NCBI GenBank assembly: GCA_030748215.1
Contig: JASMMK010000019.1
Span: 1-64,000 of the forward strand
DNA: 64,000 bases
Reading direction: 5' to 3'
From: Candidatus Scalindua sp.
GTDB taxonomy: Bacteria > Planctomycetota > Brocadiia > Brocadiales > Scalinduaceae
Part shown: in pieces, positions 26,775 through 34,429 of the stretch
Numbering within the stretch: the stretch's first letter is position 1
Layout of the letters: each line of letters starts with the position of its first letter
Notes under the pieces: model-generated
What the model saw: the letters and a program-made list of their open reading frames with translations, nothing else
The model's database searches: none
What the model was told of the DNA's origin: nothing
Program-made: the position numbers and the translations under genes

Positions 26775-27599
26775 CTAATTTACCTTTACGATCTCGGCTT
26801 TTCTGGGTTTCTTAAATTGGAACATTTCAGGTTTGAGAGGTTCGTTTACTTTAACACTATTCAGGTTTAAGTCTAAGGTAGTATCTGTATCCGGCCAATA
26901 TATCTGAATTACTTCAGGAATTGACTGGTCATCTATTTCCGCATAATCATGGAATGACGCCTGTGCCTTGATAGAACTATCGGGCGTAAACACGGTGAGT
27001 TCCGTGACCCTGTTATCAATCCTGCTAATCTTTAACCTGCTATAAGGTACGATCTCGTCACCTCTGCGATCTAATATGTGAATCAGCCAGAAAGCCGGCA
27101 ATGTTTCCATATAGGCTGATCTTCCTTCAAAGAGCTTGTCATACTCTATAAGAGCGGCTATATCATCAGGAGATATATACACGCTGGAATCCCTCTCTTT
27201 CGTGGAATCACATCTCCCTGTATAAACTACTTTCTCATTCGGCAGATAAAACCAGTAGTCCTCTCCATCAGAAAGCATATCAAATGCAGTCCTTGCCAGC
27301 TTGGAGCCTACTACCCTGAGCTTTCCGGGTCTTTGGAACCTCACTACTCCCTTGCACCTGAACTCTCCTTTAATCTCAGGGGAAGTAATTATTATGTCGG
27401 CTTTTGCCTTCAGTGTGTTAAACCCTGATCGTTCTGTACGTATTGTCTCTTTTACTTCGGTGAATGAGAGAGTCTGGACCTTGCTGAGATCAATGCCAGG
27501 TCTGTCTCGCAGCATGTCACCAATGTAAGGCCTGGCTTTTTGAGTAGCACAGCCGATAGGGAGGAAGAGAAGAATAAAGATGAGTATTTTAAATCGCAT
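26775..27599 (-). CDS. Lipoprotein with LolA/DUF4292-like fold
   Basis: The start is set at 27599 (MRFKILIFILLFLPIGC). The in-frame extension to 27638 is encoded by a simple repeat of the ACGCAAAG type and is unlikely to be real. The 274-residue product has a signal and lipobox (PIGC, Cys17). A half-barrel-like beta domain follows, of the sort found in LolA/LolB and DUF4292 proteins: FNTLKAKADIIIT, GVVRFQRPGKLRVVG, then GEDYWFYLPNEKVVYTG. It could help move or hold lipoproteins or glycolipids at the outer membrane. Convergent with rpiB. Confidence 0.65.
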   Translation of the reverse strand: MRFKILIFILLFLPIGCATQKARPYIGDMLRDRPGIDLSKVQTLSFTEVKETIRTERSGFNTLKAKADIIITSPEIKGEFRCKGVVRFQRPGKLRVVGSKLARTAFDMLSDGEDYWFYLPNEKVVYTGRCDSTKERDSSVYISPDDIAALIEYDKLFEGRSAYMETLPAFWLIHILDRRGDEIVPYSRLKISRIDNRVTELTVFTPDSSIKAQASFHDYAEIDDQSIPEVIQIYWPDTDTTLDLNLNSVKVNEPLKPEMFQFKKPRKAEIVKVN

Positions 27600-27611
27600 C
27601 AGAGAAAGTAG

Positions 27612-27645
27612 TTCACCGCAAAGGAGCAGAGAACGCAAAGAAGGA
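27612..27645 (-). repeat. ACGCAAAG-type simple repeat
   Basis: TTCACCGCAAAGGAGCAGAG followed by AACGCAAAGAAGG, directly upstream of the lipoprotein gene, in place of a recognisable ribosome site. Confidence 0.55.
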
Positions 27646-27691
27646 AAAAATAGTAATTAAGTTAAACTGCTATACATATGCAGTGAATTTT

Positions 27692-28174
27692 CTAAATAAA
27701 GGTCCCGTTAGGTTCATCACCTGATATATCGTATATCCATTTCAAGTTTGTTTGATCGTGTTCGATAATTTCTTCATCCTTAAAGAAAATTGCAATCTCT
27801 TTTTCCGCAGACTCGACTGAGTCTGAACCATGTAGCAGGTTAAAACGCTTACTTATAGCGTAATCTCCTCTAATTGTTCCCGGTGCTGCTTCATGTCCAA
27901 ACGTAGAACCCATTAACATACGAGTAACGTCTATGGCGTTTTTGCCTCTTAATATCATAAACACCACAGGTCCGGCAGTAATGTAATCAATAAGTTTCTC
28001 ATAATAGTCCCTGCCTTCATGAACAGAATAGTTCTCCCTTGCCTGTTCTTCGGAGATAACATTCATTTTTAGTCCTACTATTTCCAGTCCCTTCTCTTCA
28101 AATCTGCTGATTATTTTCCCAATTAATCGGCGCGGTGTAGCATCAGGCTTAATTATTACTAATGTTTTCTGCAT
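27692..28174 (-). CDS. ndk: Nucleoside diphosphate kinase
   Basis: Ndk transfers the gamma-phosphate from ATP to nucleoside diphosphates through a phospho-His. The 160-residue protein has the N-terminal TLVIIKPDA, GTIRGDYA near 99-106 and the active-site His in NLLHGSDS near 115. It is about 15-20 residues longer than typical bacterial enzymes because of a C-terminal tail (NLKWIYDISGDEPNGTFI). The gene overlaps the upstream DUF4416 gene by 26 bp. Confidence 0.93.
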   Translation of the reverse strand: MQKTLVIIKPDATPRRLIGKIISRFEEKGLEIVGLKMNVISEEQARENYSVHEGRDYYEKLIDYITAGPVVFMILRGKNAIDVTRMLMGSTFGHEAAPGTIRGDYAISKRFNLLHGSDSVESAEKEIAIFFKDEEIIEHDQTNLKWIYDISGDEPNGTFI

Positions 28175-28688
28175 ATAATGTCCTTACTTTTAAAAAGAAG
28201 TTTTTATATTCCTCTGTTTGAAAATCAGGGTATGTCCACGGCAGATTCTTAAAAACCTCATGTTGATAAAATAGTGTAACTTCCGCATATATGCCATTTT
28301 GAAGATGAATTCGGTGGTAATACTCTTTTGCTGAAGCAAGTATGAGATTGCAATGTGTCAGGTATCCCGGATCTAAATTTACAGGCCTGACTACGTCAAA
28401 CCGGTTATTATGTTTGAACTTGTCCTCTAATTCATTTGTCCAGATCTTAATGTCGGAAAGTTCTTCAGGATTTATAAGTTTTCTGAAACATATAAACTGT
28501 CTTGAGATACTTGCTCCCATATCCTTTGTGTAGTAGTCTGTGAAATTGAATGGGATAATATCACTCTTCATGTCAACTTCGCCAAAACGCTTCACCAGGG
28601 AACTTTCTATGTCAGTTAAAAGTTCTTCATTGCAGGAAAGGATTCCTACAAAAAGTTTTACAGGTTTGGGTAAGCTAATATCTGCCAT
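28149..28688 (-). CDS. DUF4416 family protein
   Basis: The 179-residue protein matches the DUF4416 family in length and pattern: KLFVGILSCNEELL at the N-terminus, DIIPFNFTDYYTKDMG near 42-57, RPVNLDPGYLTHCNLILAS near 101-119, and a late FFLKVRTLY. These proteins occur in planctomycetes and deltaproteobacteria, often near ndk or proS, and no function is known. Here it sits between proS (7 bp upstream) and ndk (26-bp overlap), so the three form an operon. Confidence 0.75.
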   Translation of the reverse strand: MADISLPKPVKLFVGILSCNEELLTDIESSLVKRFGEVDMKSDIIPFNFTDYYTKDMGASISRQFICFRKLINPEELSDIKIWTNELEDKFKHNNRFDVVRPVNLDPGYLTHCNLILASAKEYYHRIHLQNGIYAEVTLFYQHEVFKNLPWTYPDFQTEEYKNFFLKVRTLYAENISNN

Positions 28689-28695
28689 TATTATT

Positions 28696-30402
28696 TTAGC
28701 TCAATGAGTCCATATGCTCCCGAATTACAGTGAGTATGTTTTCAGGCTTTGCTGAATATATTTCATCTTTTGAGCGCAACTTAATTTCAAGCTCACCTGA
28801 TTCTTTGAAACTTTTACCGACTGTTATCCTTATTGGTATTCCGATGAGATCAGCATCTTTAAATTTGAAGCCCGGTCGCTGATCCCTGTCGTCAATCAGT
28901 GTATCAATCCCGACATCACATAATTCTCCGTATACCTGAGTAGCAGTACCCATGATAGCTTCGTCTTTTATGTTTATAGGCACGACCAGTACCTCGTACG
29001 GTGCAAGTGGCAGTGGCCATATAATACCGTTTGAATCATGAGATTTCTCAATGGTTGCTGCAAGGATCCTGTTAACACCAATACCATACGATCCCATTAT
29101 AATAGAACGCTCCTTGCCATTCTTAGCAAGAAACTTTGCACCCAGTGAGTCGCTGTATCTTGTTCCCAGTTTAAAAACATGTCCAAGCTCAATTCCGTTT
29201 GAGACATCGATCTCACTCTTGCATTTAGGACATCTATCATTTTCTGTGATAAATCGTAGATCAGCAGATCTGTCAATTTTAAAGTCTCTGTCAGGGTTTA
29301 CGTTAATAATGTGAGTGTCAGCCTTATTTCCTCCCACAACACAATTTTTCATCACAGTGACCGCCTGGTCTGCAATTATCTGAGTTTTCAAGCCAATTGG
29401 ACCTGCAAAACCCACAGGTGCGTTTGTAAGCCCTGTAACAGTATCCTCACTGGCCAGAGTTGCTTCATCACTCGATAATACTTTTGACAGTTTAGCTTCA
29501 TTAACGTCGTGATCTCCACGTACAAGAACGGCTACATTTTTTTTCCCGTATGTATAAATCAGCGTTTTAACCATTTTGTTTGATTCTACGCCGAGGAAAT
29601 CACTTACCTCCTTTATCGTTGCCTTGTTTGGTGTAGAGACCTCTTTCAGCTCGTCAGGTGCAATATCGCCAACAGATTCAAAAGGGGAGGGCTCAGCCTT
29701 TTCACGGTTAGCACTATAGTCACAACTCATGCATTTGGCTATTACGTCCTCTCCGTTTTCATTAGGGACCATGAATTCGTGTGAAACGTCACCTCCCATT
29801 GCGCCGGTATCAGCTTCTACGGCCAGAAAATCCAATTTGCACCGTTCGAAAATCCTGCAGTATGTATCGTACATCTTCTGATAGCTGCTGTTAAGACTTT
29901 CATCGTCAGTGTCAAAGCTATAAGCGTCTTTCATTAAGAACTCTTTGCTTCGTAAGACACCAAATCGTGGTCTGGCCTCATCCCTGAATTTGGTCTGTAT
30001 CTGGTATAGAATTAGTGGCAGTTGCTTATACGAACTGACCTCATTCTTAACTAAATCGGTAATTACCTCTTCGTGAGTAGGGCTTAAGGCAATGTCTTTC
30101 TTATGTCGGTCCTTCATGCTCAATAAGTCATCACCAAAAGCGTCTATCCTTCCGCTAAGCTCTAAGAGCGTCAAAGGCTGCAAAGCCGGCAAAGAGAGCT
30201 CGATAGCACCGGATCTGTCCATCTCCTCCCGGATAATTGTGTTTACTTTGTTTAATATCTTAGTACCAAGTGGTAAGTATGAGTAGATGCCCGCCGACAA
30301 TTTCCTGATCATGCCGGAACGAATCATGAGTTTGTGACTCTCAACTTCAGCATCACTGGGGATTTCCTTTAAGGTTGGTATAAATGTCTGTGACCACTTC
30401 AT
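28696..30402 (-). CDS. proS: Prolyl-tRNA synthetase
   Basis: ProS charges tRNA-Pro. The 568-residue protein has the bacterial class II architecture: motif 1 region near 40-75, motif 2 (FRDEARPRFGVLRSKEF near 138-154), an inserted YbaK-type editing domain (about 225-385), motif 3 (GSYGIGVNRILAA near 440-452) and an anticodon-binding domain (about 465-560). The length fits bacterial-type enzymes with editing. It leads the proS-DUF4416-ndk operon. Confidence 0.95.
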   Translation of the reverse strand: MKWSQTFIPTLKEIPSDAEVESHKLMIRSGMIRKLSAGIYSYLPLGTKILNKVNTIIREEMDRSGAIELSLPALQPLTLLELSGRIDAFGDDLLSMKDRHKKDIALSPTHEEVITDLVKNEVSSYKQLPLILYQIQTKFRDEARPRFGVLRSKEFLMKDAYSFDTDDESLNSSYQKMYDTYCRIFERCKLDFLAVEADTGAMGGDVSHEFMVPNENGEDVIAKCMSCDYSANREKAEPSPFESVGDIAPDELKEVSTPNKATIKEVSDFLGVESNKMVKTLIYTYGKKNVAVLVRGDHDVNEAKLSKVLSSDEATLASEDTVTGLTNAPVGFAGPIGLKTQIIADQAVTVMKNCVVGGNKADTHIINVNPDRDFKIDRSADLRFITENDRCPKCKSEIDVSNGIELGHVFKLGTRYSDSLGAKFLAKNGKERSIIMGSYGIGVNRILAATIEKSHDSNGIIWPLPLAPYEVLVVPINIKDEAIMGTATQVYGELCDVGIDTLIDDRDQRPGFKFKDADLIGIPIRITVGKSFKESGELEIKLRSKDEIYSAKPENILTVIREHMDSLS

Positions 30403-30771
30403 AATAAGTATTATTCCTTAATTATATATAACAGCTTATTTATAAGATACTTACTGATATTAATCAACTTTACAAGAGGCTTTTGAAATCTCCAATTAAC
30501 AACGATGTATTCTTTTAAGAAGCCTGACAGAGTCAAAGATTATATTGCCGGGTGTAATTATTTGCAAGAGATTAATAGACTTAGCAAATATGCTTCAATA
30601 TAACGGTTGAATTTGGCCATTCTTTTGATATAATCGTTTTCAATATTTATGTATTTGTGTGTAAGGTTCTAATTTTAAACATCTTAGGTTGATTTTTTTT
30701 AGTTGAGACATGTCGGCACGTTATCTACGTGTAAAGCACATTTCGCCAATATTTAGGAGAGGATTTCAATA
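30403..30771. other. Long divergent intergenic region
   Basis: About 370 bp separate divergent proS and the first cytochrome gene. It contains the strong candidate promoter at 30607-30634 and an AT-rich leader of about 130 bases. No gene, hairpin or repeat of the types seen elsewhere was found. Confidence 0.5.
30607..30634 (+). promoter_or_regulatory. Sigma-70-like promoter for the cytochrome c gene
   Basis: TTGAAT, a 16-bp spacer and a perfect TATAAT preceded by TG at the extended -10 position (TGATATAAT). It lies about 130 bp upstream of the cytochrome start. Confidence 0.6.
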
Positions 30772-31296
30772 ATGTATAAGGTTTTAATTGCTATATGTAT
30801 TTTTACAGTTGTCACTGTTTTTCAATACAAAAATTTAGCTGAAGGCGCTGATAATCAGGCTCCATCTGCACACACTGACACTCCGGGTGAAATGATGGGC
30901 GAGGTTCCGCAGGAGGAAAAGAGCGAGTTAGCGCTAATGATGCAGGATATTGACGAAAGCTACAAAGCAGTTGAGGAAATGTCAGGCTATTACAAGTACA
31001 AGAAGAAGCAGTGGAAGATAATTCTTAAGGCAGGGGAAAACATTGCAAAAGTAACAAAGGAAGTGAGACTCAAATTTGCAAGGCCTGATGACTTAAGATA
31101 CGAAAAGCAGAACGAATTGATGCAGATAGAGGCGGAAAAAATGGTTGAAATTGCAAAAAATAAGGACAAAGATGGGGCACTTGAAGAGCAACAGTGGCAG
31201 GTGAGGCGTTTGAGGCAAACCTGTGCTATTTGCCACAAACATCTGAAAATTCATATTTATCCTAATCTTTACAAGGATAAAAAACATAACGGTTAG
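30772..31296 (+). CDS. Exported c-type cytochrome, C-terminal heme site
   Basis: The 174-residue protein has a signal peptide (about 1-25), an acidic linker and a mostly helical body. One heme-binding motif, CAICH, lies at 151-155, 19 residues from the C-terminus. Placement of CxxCH near the end of a helical protein is typical of class II (cytochrome c'-like) folds. GGAGAGG eight bases upstream is a good ribosome site. It precedes the two further small cytochromes but has its own promoter. In anammox bacteria such cytochromes act in the anammoxosome; a redox or NO-binding role is inferred. Confidence 0.75.
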   Translation: MYKVLIAICIFTVVTVFQYKNLAEGADNQAPSAHTDTPGEMMGEVPQEEKSELALMMQDIDESYKAVEEMSGYYKYKKKQWKIILKAGENIAKVTKEVRLKFARPDDLRYEKQNELMQIEAEKMVEIAKNKDKDGALEEQQWQVRRLRQTCAICHKHLKIHIYPNLYKDKKHNG

Positions 31297-31599
31297 TAAT
31301 ATGTGATATAAATCACTTAAAACACGCTTAGCTGCCTTTAAAAGTTACTATGAATTTTTACTTGACTCTGTTCTTGCACGATGATATATTTATCCAGAAT
31401 TGCTTAATATTAGACAAGCACTGAGATTTATACTTGTTTGTATTAAGCAAAATGATCAATATTAAAGGGGGGTGAAGTTTTATATTTTTATGTAGAACTT
31501 TGCGGAGTTTGTTATTTTACTGTATACAGACTAAGGCTTTACTCTTTGGCTAACCAGTGAAAGGGGCTTATTTTTTTAATTAAAGGAGGCATAAGTACA
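31297..31599. other. Leader and promoter region of the cytochrome pair
   Basis: The roughly 300-bp gap holds a strong promoter (31362-31390) and about 200 bases of untranslated leader. The leader contains AAAGGGGGGTG near 31465 and ends in AAAGGAGG before the ATG. The long leader could carry regulation, but no known riboswitch is recognised. Confidence 0.45.
31362..31390 (+). promoter_or_regulatory. Sigma-70-like promoter for the cytochrome pair
   Basis: TTGACT, a 17-bp spacer and TATATT: near-consensus -35 and -10 boxes at ideal spacing, about 200 bp upstream of the first of two cytochrome genes. Confidence 0.6.
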
Positions 31600-32013
31600 A
31601 TGAAGGTGAAAAATTTCTTTGTAGCAGGCTTTGTTGTAGTAGCAATGTTTATGGCAAGTACAGCAGTTTTTGCGGGAGATAAGGAAATCTGCAGTAAGCA
31701 GATTGACAAGTATCTGCTGATGAAGATGAACGATGGGTTACTTCCTGGTGACGAATTTAATCCTTACGATTTTAAGGGTGTTGCAGCAGCTGCAGGAGAA
31801 ATGCTCGCTAACGAAGGTGGTAGAACTCACGGCGACAATAATCACGCTGCTATCACTAAACTGGTTTCAGGGCATCTTGCAAATATTGAAACTGCAGCCA
31901 GTAAAGCGGCAGAAGGTTCTGTTGAATCTGTAGGACACTCTTTGAGGTTCCTATATCTTTCATGTAAAGCATGTCACAAGGTATATCAAACTGAAAAAAG
32001 ATTAAGACCTTAA
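31600..32013 (+). CDS. Small class II-like cytochrome c, NaxLS-type subunit
   Basis: The 137-residue precursor has a clear signal peptide (cleavage after VFA, residue 25). The mature protein of about 112 residues is helical, with a single heme motif CKACH (122-126) near the C-terminus, as in cytochrome c'. The only other Cys is Cys31, six residues into the mature chain, in the first helix region where cytochrome c' places its distal residue. This and the adjoining class I-like partner recall the anammox heterodimer NaxLS, whose hemes have His/Cys ligation and which binds NO and CO. AAGGAGG precedes the ATG. Assignment is inferred; which subunit it would be is not decided. Confidence 0.65.
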   Translation: MKVKNFFVAGFVVVAMFMASTAVFAGDKEICSKQIDKYLLMKMNDGLLPGDEFNPYDFKGVAAAAGEMLANEGGRTHGDNNHAAITKLVSGHLANIETAASKAAEGSVESVGHSLRFLYLSCKACHKVYQTEKRLRP

Positions 32014-32100
32014 GATTAGATTGTAATACTAAGGATTTTTATATTGTCACTCAAGCTTAGATAAATTTGAAATCATTATGATTTTAGGAGGTATTGATAA

Positions 32101-32499
32101 ATGAAGAAGTTGAATTTTTTATGCATAATAGGCATACTTGCAGTATCTTGTTTCGCTTTAAGCTTCTCAAGTCAGGCTGACGAACTGGACGACTTGATTG
32201 GAAATCCTGAAAAGAGCTACTACTTCGTATATGCGACCGGTGCTATTCAGGGATCATTCGGTACAATGGAAACATGTGTATACTGCCACGGTAACGGCGG
32301 TAAGGGAACATCAGAAGGAAGGAAAAGAGGAGTGCCAGATTTTACAGATGCAGGATGGCAGTCATCAAAGACAGATGCAGATATGGTTAAGTTTTTGGAA
32401 TCCAATGACAAGGGATGTACAAAGTGCAGAGGAAGAATTTCAGCCGATGCGATTCAGAAGCTTATTAACATAGTTAGAGCTTTTGGCGGATCTAAATAA
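32101..32499 (+). CDS. Small class I-like cytochrome c with Cys in the Met-ligand position
   Basis: The 132-residue precursor has a signal peptide (about 1-25) and a heme motif CVYCH (59-63) followed by the class I-like GNGGKG. The C-terminal segment, normally of type 'MPxxxGxLSxxEIxxL', reads KGCTKCRGRISADAIQKL, so Cys106 aligns with the axial Met and Cys109 is nearby. No Met is available there. A His/Cys-ligated heme, as in anammox NaxLS, is the natural inference. AGGAGGT precedes the ATG, 88 bp after the class II-like gene, and a strong terminator follows. Confidence 0.7.
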   Translation: MKKLNFLCIIGILAVSCFALSFSSQADELDDLIGNPEKSYYFVYATGAIQGSFGTMETCVYCHGNGGKGTSEGRKRGVPDFTDAGWQSSKTDADMVKFLESNDKGCTKCRGRISADAIQKLINIVRAFGGSK

Positions 32500-32524
32500 G
32501 CAAAGCTTAACTATTAAAATATAA

Positions 32525-32569
32525 GGCTCTTTAAGGTATCCGAATGGATACTTTAAAGGGTCTTTTTTA
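32525..32569 (+). terminator. Rho-independent terminator after the cytochrome pair
   Basis: CTCTTTAAGGTATCC and GGATACTTTAAAGGG form a stem of about 14 bp with one mismatch around GAAT, followed by TCTTTTTT. Confidence 0.85.
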
Positions 32570-32590
32570 ATGCATTAGAATAAAACAAAT

Positions 32591-33685
32591 CTAATTCATC
32601 TGGTTATAAAGCGTATCTCTCTCAACAGGTTCACGTCCGGTCTCTTCTATTAATGATTTGAGGTCATTCACCGTTAATGATTCCGGGGTCTCTGCACCGG
32701 CGGAATGAGTAATTCTCTCTTCAGCCACAGTGCCGTCAATATCATCAACTCCAAAGCTTAGTGATATCTGAGAGATTTTAATACCAAGCATTATCCAGAA
32801 CGCTTTAATATGATCAAAATTGTCCAACATCAATCTCCCAATTGCCAGCATTTTCAGATCCAGTATACCGGCAGCGCTGGAGATATTTTCCAGATCAGTA
32901 TTCTTGGGATGGAAGGTAAGCGGTATGAACGACATGAATCCACCAGTCTCATCCTGAAGTTCGCGCAATTTTAATAAATGGTTGATCCGGTCTTCGCTTG
33001 TCTCTATATGGCCATATAACATAGTAGCATTACTCTTTAATCCCAGATTATGTGCTGTTCGCATTGTGTTTAACCATCCTTCACCGCTCAGTTTTTCAGG
33101 ACAAAGCTCCTCTCTGATAGCAGTAGAAAAGACTTCAGCACCACCTCCCGGGAGAGACCCCAACCCGGCATCTTTAAGTCTACGTAATATTTCATGGGTA
33201 GTCATTCCTGAGACTTCAGCAAAGTGAGAAATCTCGACTGCTGTGAAGGCCTGCAGATGAACATCCGGAAACCGTTTATGAATTGAGCTAATCATATCAA
33301 CATAAAAATCAATTCCGAGATCAGGGTGAAGACCTCCCACAATATGCAATTCAGTCGCCTTCTCTTGAATGATTTGCGAGGCCTTGTCTAAAATTTCTTT
33401 AAGACTCATCTGGTAAGCACCATCTTCACCTTCTTCACGACTGAATGCACAAAACTTACATTTGTTTTTACATATATTTGAATAGTTTATGTGCCTGTTT
33501 ATGATGTAATAGACTCTGTTTTCATTGATCCTCTCTCTGACTATGTTTGCAAGTCTTCCTATAGTAAGAATATCTGGAGACTCAAATAATCTGATACCGT
33601 CTTCAAAACTAAGACGATGACTATTAATCACCTTCTCTTCAATATCGCTTAAGTCGGCATTAATTTTTGTATTTAATAATTGCAT
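32591..33685 (-). CDS. mqnE: Aminofutalosine synthase (radical SAM)
   Basis: MqnE joins the enolpyruvyl benzoate intermediate with SAM-derived adenosine in the futalosine route to menaquinone. The start at 33685 gives 364 residues, the family's usual length; an in-frame extension to 33799 looks unconserved. The radical SAM cluster motif is CKNKCKFCAF (CxxxCxxC) near 65-74, followed by ELHIVGGLHPD near 107-117 and GLGSLPGGGAEVFS near 164-177. CofH and MqnC are related, but the overall pattern fits MqnE best. A probable downstream-pathway deaminase lies at 38060-39322. Confidence 0.8.
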   Translation of the reverse strand: MQLLNTKINADLSDIEEKVINSHRLSFEDGIRLFESPDILTIGRLANIVRERINENRVYYIINRHINYSNICKNKCKFCAFSREEGEDGAYQMSLKEILDKASQIIQEKATELHIVGGLHPDLGIDFYVDMISSIHKRFPDVHLQAFTAVEISHFAEVSGMTTHEILRRLKDAGLGSLPGGGAEVFSTAIREELCPEKLSGEGWLNTMRTAHNLGLKSNATMLYGHIETSEDRINHLLKLRELQDETGGFMSFIPLTFHPKNTDLENISSAAGILDLKMLAIGRLMLDNFDHIKAFWIMLGIKISQISLSFGVDDIDGTVAEERITHSAGAETPESLTVNDLKSLIEETGREPVERDTLYNQMN

Positions 33686-33928
33686 GATATTTTTCTTTTC
33701 CTTGCGTGATAATTCTTCCCGGGAGTAGCAGGGTTCTGCACCAACCATTCCATTATCTGAAGTGAGGAAATGGGATATTAATAACCCTAAATTCTCCACG
33801 TATTGTTGAGAACTTGAACTTTTCGAAAATATCAGAATAGCTCTTTAATTTCAAGAATATAACTTTTCAAAATTAGAAAAAGGAATATAATACAAAATTT
33901 GAATACAAAAATAATTTGGGGGGATAAT

Positions 33929-34315
33929 ATGCAGAAAGATATCATTTCGACTGATAAAGCACCTCAAGCAATAGGACCATATTCACAGGCTGTTCAATTC
34001 AACAATCTTCTTTTCATTTCCGGCCAGATCCCATTAGAACCAAAATCCGGTGAAATAGTGAAAGGAAACATTAAAGAGTTGACAAAGCAAATACTTGACA
34101 ATTTGACTACTATTTTAGTAGAAGGCGGCTCATCTCTTGATAATGTGTTGCGAACAACTATATTTCTTACCAATCTAGAGGATTATGCTGATGTCAATGA
34201 AATATATGCTGAATTCTTTGGAAAATCGATGCCGGCGAGATCTACCGTCCAGGTTTCACGATTACCAATGGATGTTCCAATAGAAATAGATGCCATTGCC
34301 TGCGTAAATACATAA
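33929..34315 (+). CDS. ridA: RidA family reactive-intermediate deaminase
   Basis: RidA hydrolyses reactive enamine/imine intermediates released by PLP enzymes. The start at 33929 is chosen because GGGGGGAT lies just upstream. The 128 residues have the full family pattern: KAPQAIGPYSQAV near 8-20, LLFISGQIPL near 25-34, VLRTTIFLTNLEDY near 74-87 with the active-site Arg candidate, and ARSTVQVSRLP with the second Arg. The nearby Glu in VPIEIDAIA completes the site. Confidence 0.88.
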   Translation: MQKDIISTDKAPQAIGPYSQAVQFNNLLFISGQIPLEPKSGEIVKGNIKELTKQILDNLTTILVEGGSSLDNVLRTTIFLTNLEDYADVNEIYAEFFGKSMPARSTVQVSRLPMDVPIEIDAIACVNT

Positions 34316-34325
34316 GAAAATTTAC

Positions 34326-34353
34326 TTGACGCAAGGAAGTGGTGCCTTATAAT
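34326..34353 (+). promoter_or_regulatory. Promoter for the dynamin-like gene
   Basis: TTGACG, a 16-bp spacer and a perfect TATAAT, about 75 bp upstream of the GTPase start codon. Confidence 0.55.
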
Positions 34354-34429
34354 TTATGATCATGAGTGTCTAATTTTAAAGGGATACTTTGTCTTTTTAA
34401 ATCAAAAGAATAAGAAAGCTGTTTAAATT

